A stretch of DNA of 64,000 bases from positions 1 through 64,000 of the forward strand of contig NZ_JADMLH010000012.1 of assembly GCF_016464385.1 (NCBI RefSeq), written 5' to 3'. The notes under the pieces were generated by a model. The model saw only the letters and a program-made list of their open reading frames with translations, made no database searches and was not told where the DNA came from. Shown here one piece after another: positions 50,590 through 60,907 of the stretch. Position 1 is the first letter of the stretch. Each line of letters begins with the position of its first letter. The translations under genes and the position numbers were made by a program. The DNA comes from Nucisporomicrobium flavum (GTDB lineage: Bacteria > Actinomycetota > Actinomycetes > Mycobacteriales > Micromonosporaceae).

Positions 50590-52094
50590 GCGCCGGGCTC
50601 GACCTCGCGCTGCTGCTCGGGGCCGGCGTGCTGCTCGTCGCCGTGGCCGCCGTCCGGCTCTCCACCCGCCTCGGCCTGCCCAGCCTCCTGGTCTACCTGC
50701 TCATCGGGATCGCCATCGGGGAGTCCGGGCTCGGGATCCGGTTCGACGACGCCGAGCTGACCCGTACGCTCGGCTTCTGCGCCCTGATCGTGATCATCGC
50801 GGAGGGCGGGCTGACCGCCCGCTGGACCGCGCTGCGACCCGTGCTCGGGCTGTCCGCGACCCTGGCGACGCTCGGGGTTGCCGTCAGCATCGCCGTCGTC
50901 GGGACGGTCGTGCACTGGGCACTCGGCCTCGACTGGCGGCTCGCCCTGCTCTACGGCGCTGTGCTGTCCTCGACCGACGCCGCGGCCGTGTTCGCCACGC
51001 TGCGGCGGCTGCGACTGCCGCCGCGGATCGTGTCGACGCTCGAGGCCGAGTCCGGCATGAACGACGCGCCGGTCGTGCTGCTCGTGGTGCTGCTCTCCAC
51101 CGCCACCTTCAGTCACCCGTGGTGGTACGAGGTGCTCGTCGTCGGCTACGAGCTGGCCGCCGGCGCCGCCATCGGGATCGCCGTGGGCGCGGTGGGACGG
51201 TGGCTGCTGCGGCACGCCGCGCTGCCGTCCGCCGGGCTGTACCCGATCGCTGCGGTCGGGCTCACCGTGCTGGCGTACGCGGCCGGCGCGGTCGTGCACG
51301 CCTCCGGTTTCCTGGCCGTCTACGTGGCCGGCGTGGTGCTGGGCAACGGCCGGCTGCCGCACCGCCGGGCGGTTCTCGGGTTCGCCGACGGGCTCGCGTG
51401 GCTCGCGCAGATCGGCCTGTTCGTGCTGCTCGGCCTGCTGGTGTCGCCGGACGAGCTGGTGGCGGCGCTCGTACCGGCGCTGGTCGTCGGCGGTGCGCTG
51501 TTGCTGCTGGCCCGTCCCGTGTCGGTCTGGATCTCCGCCCTGGCGGCCCGCAGCGCCCGCCGGCTGGGCTGGCGCGGGCAGGCCTTCCTGTCGTGGGCGG
51601 GGCTGCGTGGCGCGGTGCCGATCGTGCTCGCCACCATCCCGCTGTCCAGCGCGGCTCCCGGCGCGGACGGCCTGTTCAACGCCGTCTTCGTCCTCGTGAT
51701 CATCTTCACGCTGGTCCAGGCCGGGACGCTCGCCCCGGCCGCCCGGCTGCTCGGCGTCACCGCGCCGGCGGAGGCCGCGGAGATCCACGTGGAGACCGCG
51801 CCGCTCGAGCGCATGCACGCCGACCTGCTGCAGATCGACGTGGCGCCGGGGTCGCGGCTGGCCGGGGTGCACATCGACGAGCTGCGGCTGCCGGTGGGCG
51901 CGAGCGTCACGCTGGTCGTCCGGGACGATGCCGGCTTCGTACCGGGCCCGGACACCCGCCTGCGGACCGGGGACAGCCTGCTGATCGTGGCGACCGCGGA
52001 CGTCCGGGACGTCGCGGAGCGCCGCATGCGGGCGGTGAGCCGGCGGGGGCGGCTGGCCCGGTGGTTCGGTGAGGACGGCGTGGACCGGGCGTGA
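50586..52094 (+). CDS. Potassium/proton antiporter, CPA1 family with TrkA-C domain
   Basis: 502 residues with about 12 membrane helices. The ion-binding region LSSTDAAAVFATLR...ESGMNDAPVVLLV and the WAGLRGAVPIVLATIPL segment are typical of NhaP2/CvrA-type exchangers. A cytoplasmic TrkA-C domain (HADLLQIDVAPGSRLAGVHI, GDSLLIVATADVRDV) suggests gating by a nucleotide or ion. The start overlaps the DUF167 stop (ATGA), so they are cotranslated. Confidence 0.88.
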   Translation: MSAGLDLALLLGAGVLLVAVAAVRLSTRLGLPSLLVYLLIGIAIGESGLGIRFDDAELTRTLGFCALIVIIAEGGLTARWTALRPVLGLSATLATLGVAVSIAVVGTVVHWALGLDWRLALLYGAVLSSTDAAAVFATLRRLRLPPRIVSTLEAESGMNDAPVVLLVVLLSTATFSHPWWYEVLVVGYELAAGAAIGIAVGAVGRWLLRHAALPSAGLYPIAAVGLTVLAYAAGAVVHASGFLAVYVAGVVLGNGRLPHRRAVLGFADGLAWLAQIGLFVLLGLLVSPDELVAALVPALVVGGALLLLARPVSVWISALAARSARRLGWRGQAFLSWAGLRGAVPIVLATIPLSSAAPGADGLFNAVFVLVIIFTLVQAGTLAPAARLLGVTAPAEAAEIHVETAPLERMHADLLQIDVAPGSRLAGVHIDELRLPVGASVTLVVRDDAGFVPGPDTRLRTGDSLLIVATADVRDVAERRMRAVSRRGRLARWFGEDGVDRA

Positions 52095-52165
52095 TCGGTC
52101 GGGAATCCGACGGTCGGGATGAGCGGTTTCTGCGGGTAGCGCCATAACCGGGACGGTGTGCCGTG

Positions 52166-52194
52166 TTGTCGGCGTCCTTCACGTTCCGTATCCT
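52166..52194 (+). promoter_or_regulatory. Promoter of the dksA-like/lspA/rluA-type operon
   Basis: TTGTCG (52166-52171), 17-bp spacer, TATCCT (52189-52194). The leader to the next gene would be about 175 nt. Confidence 0.5.
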
Positions 52195-52374
52195 TGCGTG
52201 CCTCAAGGAGTGCGCGGTCCCCATGGGCCGCGCCGTTCGTGCACGTGGGGCCGTGCACGCCGGCCGCGTGGGGGCGCGACCGGACGACTGGACCGGGGAC
52301 GGCGGGCGGCCGTGGCCCGGTGACCGAGACCGCCGATTTCGCCGCGCCTCGCCGCGCGGCCCAGGGGAGCGACG

Positions 52375-52776
52375 ATGGCCAAGGCAAGCGAGAAGGCCGC
52401 GCCCAAGCGGTCGCGCAGCGAGGCGGAGTCCGAGAAGATCCGGGTGGCGCTCGTGGAACGCCGGGACGAGCTGCAGGCGGAGTACGACCAGTCGCTCACC
52501 GAGATCACCGAGCTGCAGCGGGAACGGCTCGCCGACTCCGCCGGGGACGACCAGGCGGACACCGGCACGAAGACGTTCGAACGTGAGCAGGAGATCACTC
52601 TGGCGAACAATCTGCTGGAGCGGATCACACAGGTGGAACGCGCCATCGAGCGGCTCGGCGAGGGCAACTACGGTTGGTGCGAGCGATGCGGCAACGCCAT
52701 CCCGGTCGAGCGGCTGGCGGCGTTCCCGGTCGCGACCCTCTGTGTGTCCTGCAAGCAGTTGGAGGAACGACGCTGA
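52375..52776 (+). CDS. DksA/TraR-type zinc-finger protein
   Basis: 133 residues. An N-terminal coiled coil (RVALVERRDELQAEYDQSLTEI) carries DDQADTGTKTFE at its tip, and the zinc finger is CERCGNAIPVERL...[12 protein letters not shown] (four cysteines). DksA-like proteins enter the RNA polymerase secondary channel; the actinobacterial members are less well studied. The ATG at 52375 follows GGGGAGCGACG. The gene end overlaps the lspA start. Confidence 0.88.
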   Translation: MAKASEKAAPKRSRSEAESEKIRVALVERRDELQAEYDQSLTEITELQRERLADSAGDDQADTGTKTFEREQEITLANNLLERITQVERAIERLGEGNYGWCERCGNAIPVERLAAFPVATLCVSCKQLEERR

Positions 52777-53354
52777 ACGCCGACGAGGCAGCGGCCGGCG
52801 CTCCCGGCGCCGCACGGCCGGGCCGGCCCGGTTTCGCCCGCCGGGCCGTGCTGGTCCTGGGCGGCACCGCGCTGCTCGCCGTCCTGATCGACCAGATCAC
52901 CAAGGAACTCTCGACCAACGGGCTCACCGAGGGAGAGCCGGTCCGCATCCTCGGCGGGCTGGTCTACCTGTCGCTGACCCGCAACAGCGGCGCCGCCTTC
53001 AGCCTGGGCAGCGGGTTCACGTGGGTCTTCCCGCTCGTCACGCTGGCTGTCATCGGCTGGATCGGCTGGATGACCCTGCGGCTGCGATCCGTGCCGTGGG
53101 CCGTGGCGCTCGGCCTCGTCCTGGGCGGCGCCCTCGGCAACCTGGGCGACCGGCTGTTCCGGGCCCCCGGCATGTTCCAGGGCCACGTCGTCGACATGAT
53201 CAGCCTCTTCGGGCCGTACGCGCAGTATTTCGCGATCTTCAACGTCGCCGACAGCTGCCTGAGCGTCGGGGTGGTCCTCGCGGTGCTGCTCGAGCTGACC
53301 GGCCACCAGCGTGACGGGTCACGGGTGACGAAGAAGGAGAAGGCGACCACATGA
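52773..53354 (+). CDS. lspA: Lipoprotein signal peptidase (signal peptidase II), probable CTG start
   Basis: 193 residues if translation begins at the CTG at 52773, which overlaps the preceding stop (CTGA) and lies eight bases after GGAGG. Four membrane helices; conserved [24 protein letters not shown] (first catalytic Asp) and [11 protein letters not shown] (second catalytic Asp). It removes signal peptides from prolipoproteins. In-frame TTG, GTG and ATG codons at 52674, 52677 and 52686 exist but would overlap the previous gene by about 90-100 bases. A GTG at 52847 lacks a ribosome-binding site. The stop overlaps the next start. Confidence 0.92.
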   Translation: MNADEAAAGAPGAARPGRPGFARRAVLVLGGTALLAVLIDQITKELSTNGLTEGEPVRILGGLVYLSLTRNSGAAFSLGSGFTWVFPLVTLAVIGWIGWMTLRLRSVPWAVALGLVLGGALGNLGDRLFRAPGMFQGHVVDMISLFGPYAQYFAIFNVADSCLSVGVVLAVLLELTGHQRDGSRVTKKEKATT

Positions 53355-54277
53355 CGGCCCGTTCGCTTCCCGTACCGGACGGGTTGGACGGCATGCGTCT
53401 CGACCAGGCCGTGTCGCGGCTGTTCGGGCTGTCCCGCACGGCCGCCGCGTCGCTCGTCGAGAACGGCGACGCGCTCGTCGACGGGGTGCCGCGGCCCAAG
53501 TCCGACAAGGTGGCCGCGGGCGCCTGGCTCGAGGTCACGCTGCCCGCGCCGGTCACCGCGCCCGCGATCGTGGCCGAGCCGGTGCATGGGATGGCCATCG
53601 TCTACAGCGACGACGACATCGTCGTGGTGGACAAGCCGGTGGGCGTCGCCGCGCACCCGAGCCCCGGCTGGACCGGGCCCACGGTCATCGGCGGGCTCGC
53701 CGCGATGGGCCAGAACGTGGCCACCAGCGGCGCCGCCGAGCGGCAGGGCGTCGTGCACCGCCTCGACGTCGGCACCACCGGGCTGATGGTGGTGGCGAAG
53801 AGCGAGATCGCGTACAGCGTGCTGAAGCGGGCCTTCAAGGAGCGCGAGGTGGACAAGCGCTACCACGCGGTGGTGCAGGGCCACCTCGACCCGCTGCGCG
53901 GCACGATCGACGCGCCGATCGACCGGCACCCCACGGCCGACTACCGGTACGCGGTCATGTCGGACGGCAAGCCCAGCGTCACCCACTACGACACGCTCGA
54001 GGCGTTCCGGTCCGCGAGCCTGATCGACGTGAAGCTCGAGACGGGGCGTACGCACCAGATCCGGGTGCACTTCTCGGCGCTGCGGCACCCCTGCGTGGGC
54101 GACCTCACGTACGGCGCGGACCCCACGCTCGCCGCCCGCCTGCAGCTGGGCCGGCAGTGGCTGCACGCCCGGGAACTCGCCTTCCTGCACCCGCGCACGC
54201 AGGACGAGGTCAGGTTCGTCAGCGACTACCCTGACGACCTGGGGTACGCGCTGGACGTGCTCCGCGACGCGAGCTGA
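53351..54277 (+). CDS. RluA-family 23S rRNA pseudouridine synthase
   Basis: 308 residues. An S4-like RNA-binding domain ([31 protein letters not shown]) precedes the synthase domain with catalytic Asp139 in [39 protein letters not shown] is the conserved RluA motif. The RluC/RluD subgroup is likely, modifying 23S rRNA. It forms an operon with lspA (ATGA overlap). Confidence 0.93.
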   Translation: MTARSLPVPDGLDGMRLDQAVSRLFGLSRTAAASLVENGDALVDGVPRPKSDKVAAGAWLEVTLPAPVTAPAIVAEPVHGMAIVYSDDDIVVVDKPVGVAAHPSPGWTGPTVIGGLAAMGQNVATSGAAERQGVVHRLDVGTTGLMVVAKSEIAYSVLKRAFKEREVDKRYHAVVQGHLDPLRGTIDAPIDRHPTADYRYAVMSDGKPSVTHYDTLEAFRSASLIDVKLETGRTHQIRVHFSALRHPCVGDLTYGADPTLAARLQLGRQWLHARELAFLHPRTQDEVRFVSDYPDDLGYALDVLRDAS

Positions 54278-54301
54278 CGACCGCCGCCGGAGGGAAGTCC
54301 C

Positions 54302-55315
54302 ATGAGGCCCGGTGACCGGATGATGCCGTGGGCGGCCCGCGGGCTGTCCCGCGGCGGCGCCGGCGCGTTCCGGCAGCGGCTCCTCACCGGCCTCGCCCTG
54401 GCGGGGGCCGCCGCGATGCTGATCACGGTCGTGACGATCACCGACCGCGGCCCCGGCGTCGACAATCCGCCCGGCGACGTCGTCCGGGTGGGCGTCGTGG
54501 AGGGCCAGCCGGTCCCGGCGTACCTGCGGTCCAGCCGTGGGGAGCTGGCCGCGCTGCTGCCCTCGTCCGGCTCGCCGGTCGCGGGGGAGACGTGGGCGCT
54601 GGTGAGCCTGGCCGCGTACTACCCGCCCGACCGGCTGCCCGGCGTGCTGGACGGGGCGGCGGTGGCCCAGGTCTACGCGCGGGCGCCGCTGCCCGACGTA
54701 CGGACGCAGGTGGTGAAGATCTCCGTCTACCGGATGCCGCAGGACGTGGTCTCCGGGATGCTCGACGCCGCGCTGGCCCGGGACCAGGAGCAGGCCGATT
54801 ACCGCAAGCTCGGCGGGGAGCTCAAGGGTGACGGCGTGAACGAGGTGCGGCTGCGGCGGGCGTACGACACGGCCGCGCGTACGGCCGCCGCGGAGGCCGC
54901 CGCCTACCGGTCGCAGTGCGCGTGCGTCTTCGCCGCGGTGGTCCGGGCCGCCCCGGTGGCGTTGAACCGGCTGGCGGAACGCCCCGAGGTGCGCGTGGTC
55001 GACCCGGCCCCCGAGGTGCGGCGCCTGGACCGTACGGAATTCCGGCCCGTCCTGCCGGAGACACCCGACCACCCCGGTCCGGTGCCGCGGTCGTCGCCGG
55101 GCCGCCCTGTTGCCCCGGAAACCCTGACACCACTACCCTCATCGACCGGGGCGAGTGTGACATCGGCCTCATCGCACGGCCCCATTCCGGGGCCTGCACC
55201 GTCCGCCACGGCGCCGGAGGAGAGCGCTGCCGTACCGTCCGTCCCGCCCGCCGGCCCGGGTCCCCATGTGCCGGCCTCGGCTCCGGGAGCATCCCGGAGC
55301 GGGTCCAGGCGTTAA
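54302..55315 (+). CDS. Unknown membrane-anchored exported protein
   Basis: 337 residues, family not recognised. One N-terminal membrane helix (LLTGLALAGAAAMLITVVTI) suggests an anchored extracytoplasmic protein. Residues 60-230 look folded (ALVSLAAYYPPDRLPGVLDG, VVKISVYRMPQDVVSGMLDA) and include CAC in YRSQCACVFAAVVRAA. The last 90 residues are Pro/Ser/Ala-rich and probably wall-spanning. It follows the RluA-type gene by 24 bp with GGAGGGAAG as ribosome-binding site. Confidence 0.6.
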   Translation: MRPGDRMMPWAARGLSRGGAGAFRQRLLTGLALAGAAAMLITVVTITDRGPGVDNPPGDVVRVGVVEGQPVPAYLRSSRGELAALLPSSGSPVAGETWALVSLAAYYPPDRLPGVLDGAAVAQVYARAPLPDVRTQVVKISVYRMPQDVVSGMLDAALARDQEQADYRKLGGELKGDGVNEVRLRRAYDTAARTAAAEAAAYRSQCACVFAAVVRAAPVALNRLAERPEVRVVDPAPEVRRLDRTEFRPVLPETPDHPGPVPRSSPGRPVAPETLTPLPSSTGASVTSASSHGPIPGPAPSATAPEESAAVPSVPPAGPGPHVPASAPGASRSGSRR

Positions 55316-55517
55316 TTTCTCCGTCGGCGTCGACCCGGAGGGCCGCCGCAACCGTACGGACGGATGCACGTGCGCGTGTGTTGTGTCGCTGGGTGATCAA
55401 CGGATCGCGCATTTGCGGCTGTCAGGTGTGGCCCGAATAGGGTGGGCGTCCGTAGCCTGTTGCGAGGCGACGACGCCGTCGAGGACCGAGTTCGAGTAGG
55501 CGCTGGGAGGACGAGCC

Positions 55518-57248
55518 GTGGACGGGACCGAGACCGGCTGGGGCCGGCCTGCGGAACCAGCCCCGCGTTGGCGGGCGCTGCTCGACCGCGCCCGGCACGG
55601 AGCCCGGACGGCCGAGGAGTCCGAGGCCGAGCAGGACGATCCGGAGGCCGTCGCCCGCCGCCAGGCGAGCGCGCCGCCGCTGCCCAGCCGCCCGGTGGGC
55701 CGCCCGTTCAACCCTCTCGACCCCCGCCAGCGCGAGCAGGCTCCGCACAACGGGTACGCCCCCGTGCCGGCCCCGGCACCCCTGCCGCCGGTCAACCCGC
55801 TCGAGCGGCGCGCCGGCCGGGCCAGCCTCGGCGAGCGCCTCGGCGCCTCCGAGCCGCTCCAGCCGGAGCGCCCCGCCGACATGCGCGGCCAGGACCCCCG
55901 CGGCCTCGACCCGCGGGGCCCGGAGCCGCGCGGCCTTGATCCGCGGGGCCCGGAGCCGCGCGGCCTTGATCCGCGGGGCCCGGAGCCGCGGGGTCTTGAT
56001 CCGCGGGGCCCGGAGCCGCGGGGTCTTGAGCCGCGCGGTCTTGATTCGCGGGGCCCGGAGCCCCGGCCGGGCAACCGGCTCGAGGCCCGCCGGCAGTCCC
56101 GCATCGGCGAGGGGTTCCAGGCGCGCCCGGACGCCGAGCCGCACAGCTTCTTCAACCCCGCGACCCGGTCGGTGCCGCCCCCCATCGGCAGGGTCGCCCC
56201 CGAGCAGGCTCCGCCCAGCCGCGGAGCCGCCTCGGTCGGGTCCGCGTCCGTGCTCCCGCCGCCGCCCGTCGCGCCGCCCCCGCTCACCGCGCCCGGCGGG
56301 CCGTCGCCGCTGACAGCGCCCGGCGGGCCGTCGCCGCTCACCGCGCCCGCCGCCGTCCCGCCGATGACCGGGCCGCCGCGCAGCGCCGCCGCCCCCACGT
56401 CGCCCGCGGCCCGCATCGAGTGGCGCCAGACCCGTCCCGAGCCGGAGGACCGCGCCGCCTCGGTGCTGCGGCGCAAGCTCGGCAAGCCGCGCGTGCTCGC
56501 CTTCGCCAACCCCAAGGGCGGCGTACACAAGACGACCGCCACCGTGCTGGCCGCCGCCACCATCGGCAGCGTCCGCGGGCGCGGGGTGCTCGCGTGGGAC
56601 GACAACGAGCTGCGCGGCACGCTCGGGCTGCGCGCCGGCAGCGCCCGGCACGCGCGCACGATCCGGCACCTGGTCAGCGACCTGCTGCAGATCGAGAACA
56701 TGCACGGCAACGAGCTGATGCAGTTCTTCGACGGTTACCTGCGGCACGCCTCGGACGGGTCGTACGACGTGCTCGCCGGCGAGGAGAACCCGCGGTTCGC
56801 CCAGCGGCTGGACCAGGGCACCGTGCGGCGGGTGATGGACCTGCTGCGGCGTACCCATGACGTGGTCTGCGTGGACACCGGCAACAACGTCGAGAGCGTC
56901 AACTGGCAGACCGTCATGCGCAGCGCCGACCAGCTGGTCGTGACGACGGTGCCGCGTGAGGACGCCGCCTTCACCGCCGACTGGATGCTCGACGTGCTCA
57001 ACGAGACCGGCATGGAGGACCTGGTCGCCAACGCGGTGACGCTGATCTCCTGCCCCTCGCCGGGCAAGCTGCCGCTGCTGGACGACCTCGCCAAGCACTT
57101 CGCCACGCGCACCCGGGCGGTCGCGGTGGTGCCGTACGACCCGGCGCTGGAGGTCGGCTCCTCGATCGAGTACGGCGTGCTCCAGCCGGAGACCAAGCAG
57201 GCGTGGCTGCGCGCCGCCGCTGTGATGATCGAGCCATTCGCCGAATAG
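55518..57248 (+). CDS. ParA/MinD-type ATPase with a repetitive N-terminal half
   Basis: 576 residues from a GTG after GGGAGGACG. Residues 1-310 are Pro/Arg-rich and disordered, with a tandem RGLDPRGPEP decapeptide (about 127-180). The C-terminal domain is a MinD/ParA-like ATPase: deviant Walker A KGGVHKTT at 333-340, a WDDNELRGTLGLR switch region and VVCVDTGNNVESVNW. The lysines of KGGxxK are both present, so it is probably active and membrane- or DNA-associated. The partner is unknown. It lies just upstream of dnaE1. Confidence 0.75.
   Translation: MDGTETGWGRPAEPAPRWRALLDRARHGARTAEESEAEQDDPEAVARRQASAPPLPSRPVGRPFNPLDPRQREQAPHNGYAPVPAPAPLPPVNPLERRAGRASLGERLGASEPLQPERPADMRGQDPRGLDPRGPEPRGLDPRGPEPRGLDPRGPEPRGLDPRGPEPRGLEPRGLDSRGPEPRPGNRLEARRQSRIGEGFQARPDAEPHSFFNPATRSVPPPIGRVAPEQAPPSRGAASVGSASVLPPPPVAPPPLTAPGGPSPLTAPGGPSPLTAPAAVPPMTGPPRSAAAPTSPAARIEWRQTRPEPEDRAASVLRRKLGKPRVLAFANPKGGVHKTTATVLAAATIGSVRGRGVLAWDDNELRGTLGLRAGSARHARTIRHLVSDLLQIENMHGNELMQFFDGYLRHASDGSYDVLAGEENPRFAQRLDQGTVRRVMDLLRRTHDVVCVDTGNNVESVNWQTVMRSADQLVVTTVPREDAAFTADWMLDVLNETGMEDLVANAVTLISCPSPGKLPLLDDLAKHFATRTRAVAVVPYDPALEVGSSIEYGVLQPETKQAWLRAAAVMIEPFAE
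55897..56060. repeat. 30-bp tandem repeats encoding RGLDPRGPEP
   Basis: About five imperfect 30-bp units built on CCGCGGGGCCCGGAGCCGCG plus CGGCCTTGAT, in frame inside the ParA/MinD-like gene. Confidence 0.8.
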
Positions 57249-57330
57249 GCGGGTGTCACCGGTGCCGTCCGCCGCGGGCCGGGACTAGGCTCGCAACGCC
57301 ACAACCGCCGCGGGAGTAAGGGGGCCCTGG

Positions 57331-60300
57331 GTGTCTGACTCGTTCGTGCACCTCCACGTGCACACCGAGTATTCGATGCTCGACGGCGCCGCCCGGCTGA
57401 AGGATCTGTTCACCGAGGCCAGTCGTCTCGGCATGCCCGCCGTGGCGATCACCGACCACGGCAACATGCACGGGGCGTACGACTTCTACACGCAGGCGAC
57501 CGCGGCGGGCGTCACGCCGGTCATCGGCATCGAGGCGTACGTGGCCCCCGAGTCACGCCTGCACAAGGCGCGCGTGAAGTGGGGCCGCCCGGAGCAGAAG
57601 TCCGACGACATCTCGGGTAACGGCGCGATCACCCACAAGACCATGTGGGCGCGCAACGCGCAGGGCCTCAAGAACCTGTTCCGCCTCAGCAGCCGGGCGT
57701 CCATGGAGGGCCACTACGTCAAGTGGCCGCGGATGGACATGGACATCATCGCCGAGCACGCCGAGGGCATCATGGCCACGACCGGCTGCCCCTCCGGCGC
57801 GGTGCAGACCCGGTTGCGCCTGGGCCAGGACGAGGAAGCCTTCAAGGTCGCCGCGCAGTACCAGGAGATCTTCGGCAAGGACAACTACTTCCTCGAGATC
57901 ATGGACCACGGCCTCGAGATCGAGAACCGGGTCCGCGACGGCCTGCTCGACATCAGCCGCCGGCTCGGCATCCCGCCGCTGGTCACCAATGACTCGCACT
58001 ACACCCACGAGTCGCAGGCCGAGGCGCACGACGTGCTGCTGTGCGTGCAGACCGGCAGCAACATCGCCGACCCCAACCGGTTCCGCTTCGACGGCGGCGG
58101 CTACTTCATCAAGTCCGCCGACCAGATGCGCGCGGTGGACTCCTCCGACGCCTGGCTGGAGGGCTGCCGCAACACGCTGCTGGTGGCCGAGAAGGTCGAC
58201 ACCGAGGGCATGTTCACCTTCAAGAACCTCATGCCGCGGTTCCCGGTGCCCGAGGGGCACACCGAGGAGTCCTGGTTCCGGCACGAGGCGTTCGAGGGGC
58301 TCAAGCGGCGGTTCCCGGACGGCATCCCGGAGACCCACATCAAGCAGGCGGAGTACGAGCTCGGCGTCATCAGCCAGATGGGCTTCCCGTCGTACTTCCT
58401 CGTGGTCGCCGACTTCATCCAGTGGTCCAAGCGCAACGGCATCGCGGTCGGCCCGGGCCGTGGCTCGGCGGCCGGCTCGCTGATCGCGTACGCGATGGGC
58501 ATCACCGACCTGGACCCGCTGCCGCACGGCCTGATCTTCGAGCGGTTCCTCAACCCCGAGCGCGTCTCGATGCCCGACGTCGACATCGACTTCGACGAGC
58601 GCCGGCGCGGCGAGGTCATCCGCTACGTCACCGAGCGGTGGGGCGAGGACAAGGTCGCGCAGATCGCCACGTTCGGCACGATCAAGGCCAAGGCCGCGAT
58701 CAAGGACTCGGCCCGGGTGCTCGGCTACCCGTTCGCGGTGGGCGACCGGATCACCAAGGCGCTGCCGCCGGACGTGATGGGCAAGGGCATCCCGCTCTCC
58801 GGCATCTTCGACAAGGAGCACAAGCGCTACGGCGAGGCCGGCGAGGTCCGCGCGCTGTACGAGCAGGACCCGGACGTCAAGAAGGTCATCGACACCGCGC
58901 GCGGCATCGAGGGTCTGATCCGGCAGACCGGCGTGCACGCCGCCGGCGTCATCATGAGCGCCGAGCCGATCATCGACCACATCCCGCTGATGCGCCGCGC
59001 CACCGACGGCGTGATCATCACGCAGTTCGACTACCCGACCTGCGAGACGCTCGGGCTGCTGAAGATGGACTTCCTCGGCCTGCGCAACCTGACGATCCTC
59101 GACGACGCCGTGAAGAACATCCAGCTCAACCACGGCAAGGAGCTGGACCTGCTGGCCCTGCCGCTGGACGACAAGCCGTCGTACGAGCTGCTCGCCCGCG
59201 GTGACACGCTCGGCGTCTTCCAGCTCGACGGCGGGCCGATGCGCTCGCTGCTGCGGCTGATGAAGCCCGACAACTTCGAGGACATCTCCGCCGTCCTGGC
59301 GCTGTACCGCCCCGGCCCGATGGGCGTCGAGTCGCACACCAACTACGCGCTGCGCAAGAACAAGCTGCAGGACATCACGCCGATCCATCCCGAGCTGGAG
59401 GAACCGCTCCGGGAGATCCTCGAGCCGACGTACGGCCTGATCGTCTACCAGGAGCAGGTGCAGCGCGCCGCGCAGATCCTCGCCGGTTACAGCCTCGGCC
59501 AGGCCGACCTGCTGCGCCGCGCGATGGGTAAGAAGAAGAAGGAGATTCTCGACAAGGAGTTCATCCCCTTCCGCGACGGCTGCCGCGAGCACGGCTACAG
59601 CGACGAGGCCATCCAGGCGGTGTGGGACGTGCTGGTCCCGTTCGCCGGGTACGCGTTCAACAAGGCCCACTCGGCGGCGTACGGCCTGGTGTCGTACTGG
59701 ACGGCGTACCTCAAGGCGCACTACCCGGCGGAGTACATGGCCGGGCTGCTGACCAGCGTCGGCGACGACAAGGACAAGATGGCGATGTACCTGGCCGAGT
59801 GCCGGCGCATGGGCATCCAGGTCCTGCCGCCCGACGTCAACGAGTCCGCCGGCCCGTTCACCCCGGTCGGCAAGGACATCCGGTTCGGCCTCGCCGCGAT
59901 CCGCAACGTCGGGCACAACGTGGTGGAGGCGATCGCCCGCTGCCGCGAGGAGAAGGGCAAGTACCAGGACTTCTACGACTTCCTGTCCAAGGTGGACGCG
60001 ATCGCCTGCAACAAGAAGACGATCGAATCGCTGATCAAGGCCGGCGCCTTCGACTCGATGAAGCATGCCCGCAAGGGCCTGCTGGCGGTGCACGCCGAGG
60101 CGATCGACGCGTACGCCGACGTCAAGCGCAACGAGGCCGCGGGCCAGTTCGACCTCTTCGGCGCGTTCGGCGACGAGGCCGGCGGCAGCTCCGCGACGGT
60201 CGCGATGCCGCCCATCACCGACGGCGAGTGGGACAAGCGCGACAAGCTCGCCTTCGAGCGCGAGATGCTCGGTCTGTACGTCTCCGACCACCCGCTCGCG

Positions 60301-60864
60301 GGCCTCGAGCAGGTGCTGGCGAACGCCGCCGACACCACGATCGCGGCGCTCAACGAGGAGGGCTCGGTCCCGGACGGCCAGGTCGTCACGCTGGCCGGCA
60401 TCCTCACCGGCGTCCAGCGGCGCATCACCAAGCAGGGCCGCGCCTGGGCCTCGGCCACCCTGGAGGACCTCGCCGGCGGGGTGGAGACGCTGTTCTTCCC
60501 CAACACGTACGAGGTCATCGGCCAGTACATCGCCGAGGACGCGATCGTCGTCGTGAAGGGCCGGGTCGACCGCCGCGACGACACGCCCCGGATCATGGCG
60601 ATGGACATGTCGATGCCGGACGTGACCCACAACCCGGACACCAAGCCGATCACGCTGACCATGCCGATCACCCGGTGCACGCCGCCGCTGGTGTCCGAGC
60701 TCAAGGAGATCCTGGTCAGCCACCCGGGCGACAGCGAGGTGCACGTCCACCTGCTCAACGGCAGCCGCAAGACGGTCATGCGCCTCGGCGGGTTCAAGGT
60801 CGCGGCGACGCCCGCCCTGCGCGCCGACCTGAAGATGATCCTCGGCCCGTCGGCGGTCGCCTGA
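57331..60864 (+). CDS. dnaE1: DNA polymerase III alpha subunit (DnaE1)
   Basis: 1177 residues, the replicative polymerase. PHP domain [13 protein letters not shown] at residues 7-19; catalytic [12 protein letters not shown] with Asp416 and Asp418 and third Asp580 in [12 protein letters not shown]; tandem helix-hairpin-helix; OB fold [20 protein letters not shown]; and C-terminal tau-binding region. The GTG at 57331 follows GGGAGTAAGGGGG. A TAGGCT hexamer at 57286-57291 may be its -10. Unlike DnaE2, the length and PHP motifs are those of the essential replicase. Confidence 0.96.
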   Translation: MSDSFVHLHVHTEYSMLDGAARLKDLFTEASRLGMPAVAITDHGNMHGAYDFYTQATAAGVTPVIGIEAYVAPESRLHKARVKWGRPEQKSDDISGNGAITHKTMWARNAQGLKNLFRLSSRASMEGHYVKWPRMDMDIIAEHAEGIMATTGCPSGAVQTRLRLGQDEEAFKVAAQYQEIFGKDNYFLEIMDHGLEIENRVRDGLLDISRRLGIPPLVTNDSHYTHESQAEAHDVLLCVQTGSNIADPNRFRFDGGGYFIKSADQMRAVDSSDAWLEGCRNTLLVAEKVDTEGMFTFKNLMPRFPVPEGHTEESWFRHEAFEGLKRRFPDGIPETHIKQAEYELGVISQMGFPSYFLVVADFIQWSKRNGIAVGPGRGSAAGSLIAYAMGITDLDPLPHGLIFERFLNPERVSMPDVDIDFDERRRGEVIRYVTERWGEDKVAQIATFGTIKAKAAIKDSARVLGYPFAVGDRITKALPPDVMGKGIPLSGIFDKEHKRYGEAGEVRALYEQDPDVKKVIDTARGIEGLIRQTGVHAAGVIMSAEPIIDHIPLMRRATDGVIITQFDYPTCETLGLLKMDFLGLRNLTILDDAVKNIQLNHGKELDLLALPLDDKPSYELLARGDTLGVFQLDGGPMRSLLRLMKPDNFEDISAVLALYRPGPMGVESHTNYALRKNKLQDITPIHPELEEPLREILEPTYGLIVYQEQVQRAAQILAGYSLGQADLLRRAMGKKKKEILDKEFIPFRDGCREHGYSDEAIQAVWDVLVPFAGYAFNKAHSAAYGLVSYWTAYLKAHYPAEYMAGLLTSVGDDKDKMAMYLAECRRMGIQVLPPDVNESAGPFTPVGKDIRFGLAAIRNVGHNVVEAIARCREEKGKYQDFYDFLSKVDAIACNKKTIESLIKAGAFDSMKHARKGLLAVHAEAIDAYADVKRNEAAGQFDLFGAFGDEAGGSSATVAMPPITDGEWDKRDKLAFEREMLGLYVSDHPLAGLEQVLANAADTTIAALNEEGSVPDGQVVTLAGILTGVQRRITKQGRAWASATLEDLAGGVETLFFPNTYEVIGQYIAEDAIVVVKGRVDRRDDTPRIMAMDMSMPDVTHNPDTKPITLTMPITRCTPPLVSELKEILVSHPGDSEVHVHLLNGSRKTVMRLGGFKVAATPALRADLKMILGPSAVA

Positions 60865-60895
60865 TGGTCCGCGGCGCGCGCCCGGCGGGACCTGG

Positions 60896-60901
60896 CAGGA
60901 T
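60896..60901 (+). promoter_or_regulatory. -10 element for the leaderless membrane protein gene at 60908
   Basis: CAGGAT ends 6 nt before the GTG. Confidence 0.35.
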
Positions 60902-60907
60902 CGGGGC

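Noticed and set aside
52674-52772. lspA start upstream inside the DksA-type gene (TTG, GTG or ATG)
   Set aside because: It would overlap the zinc-finger coding region by about 90-100 bases and add residues not expected for LspA, while GGAGG is placed for the CTG.
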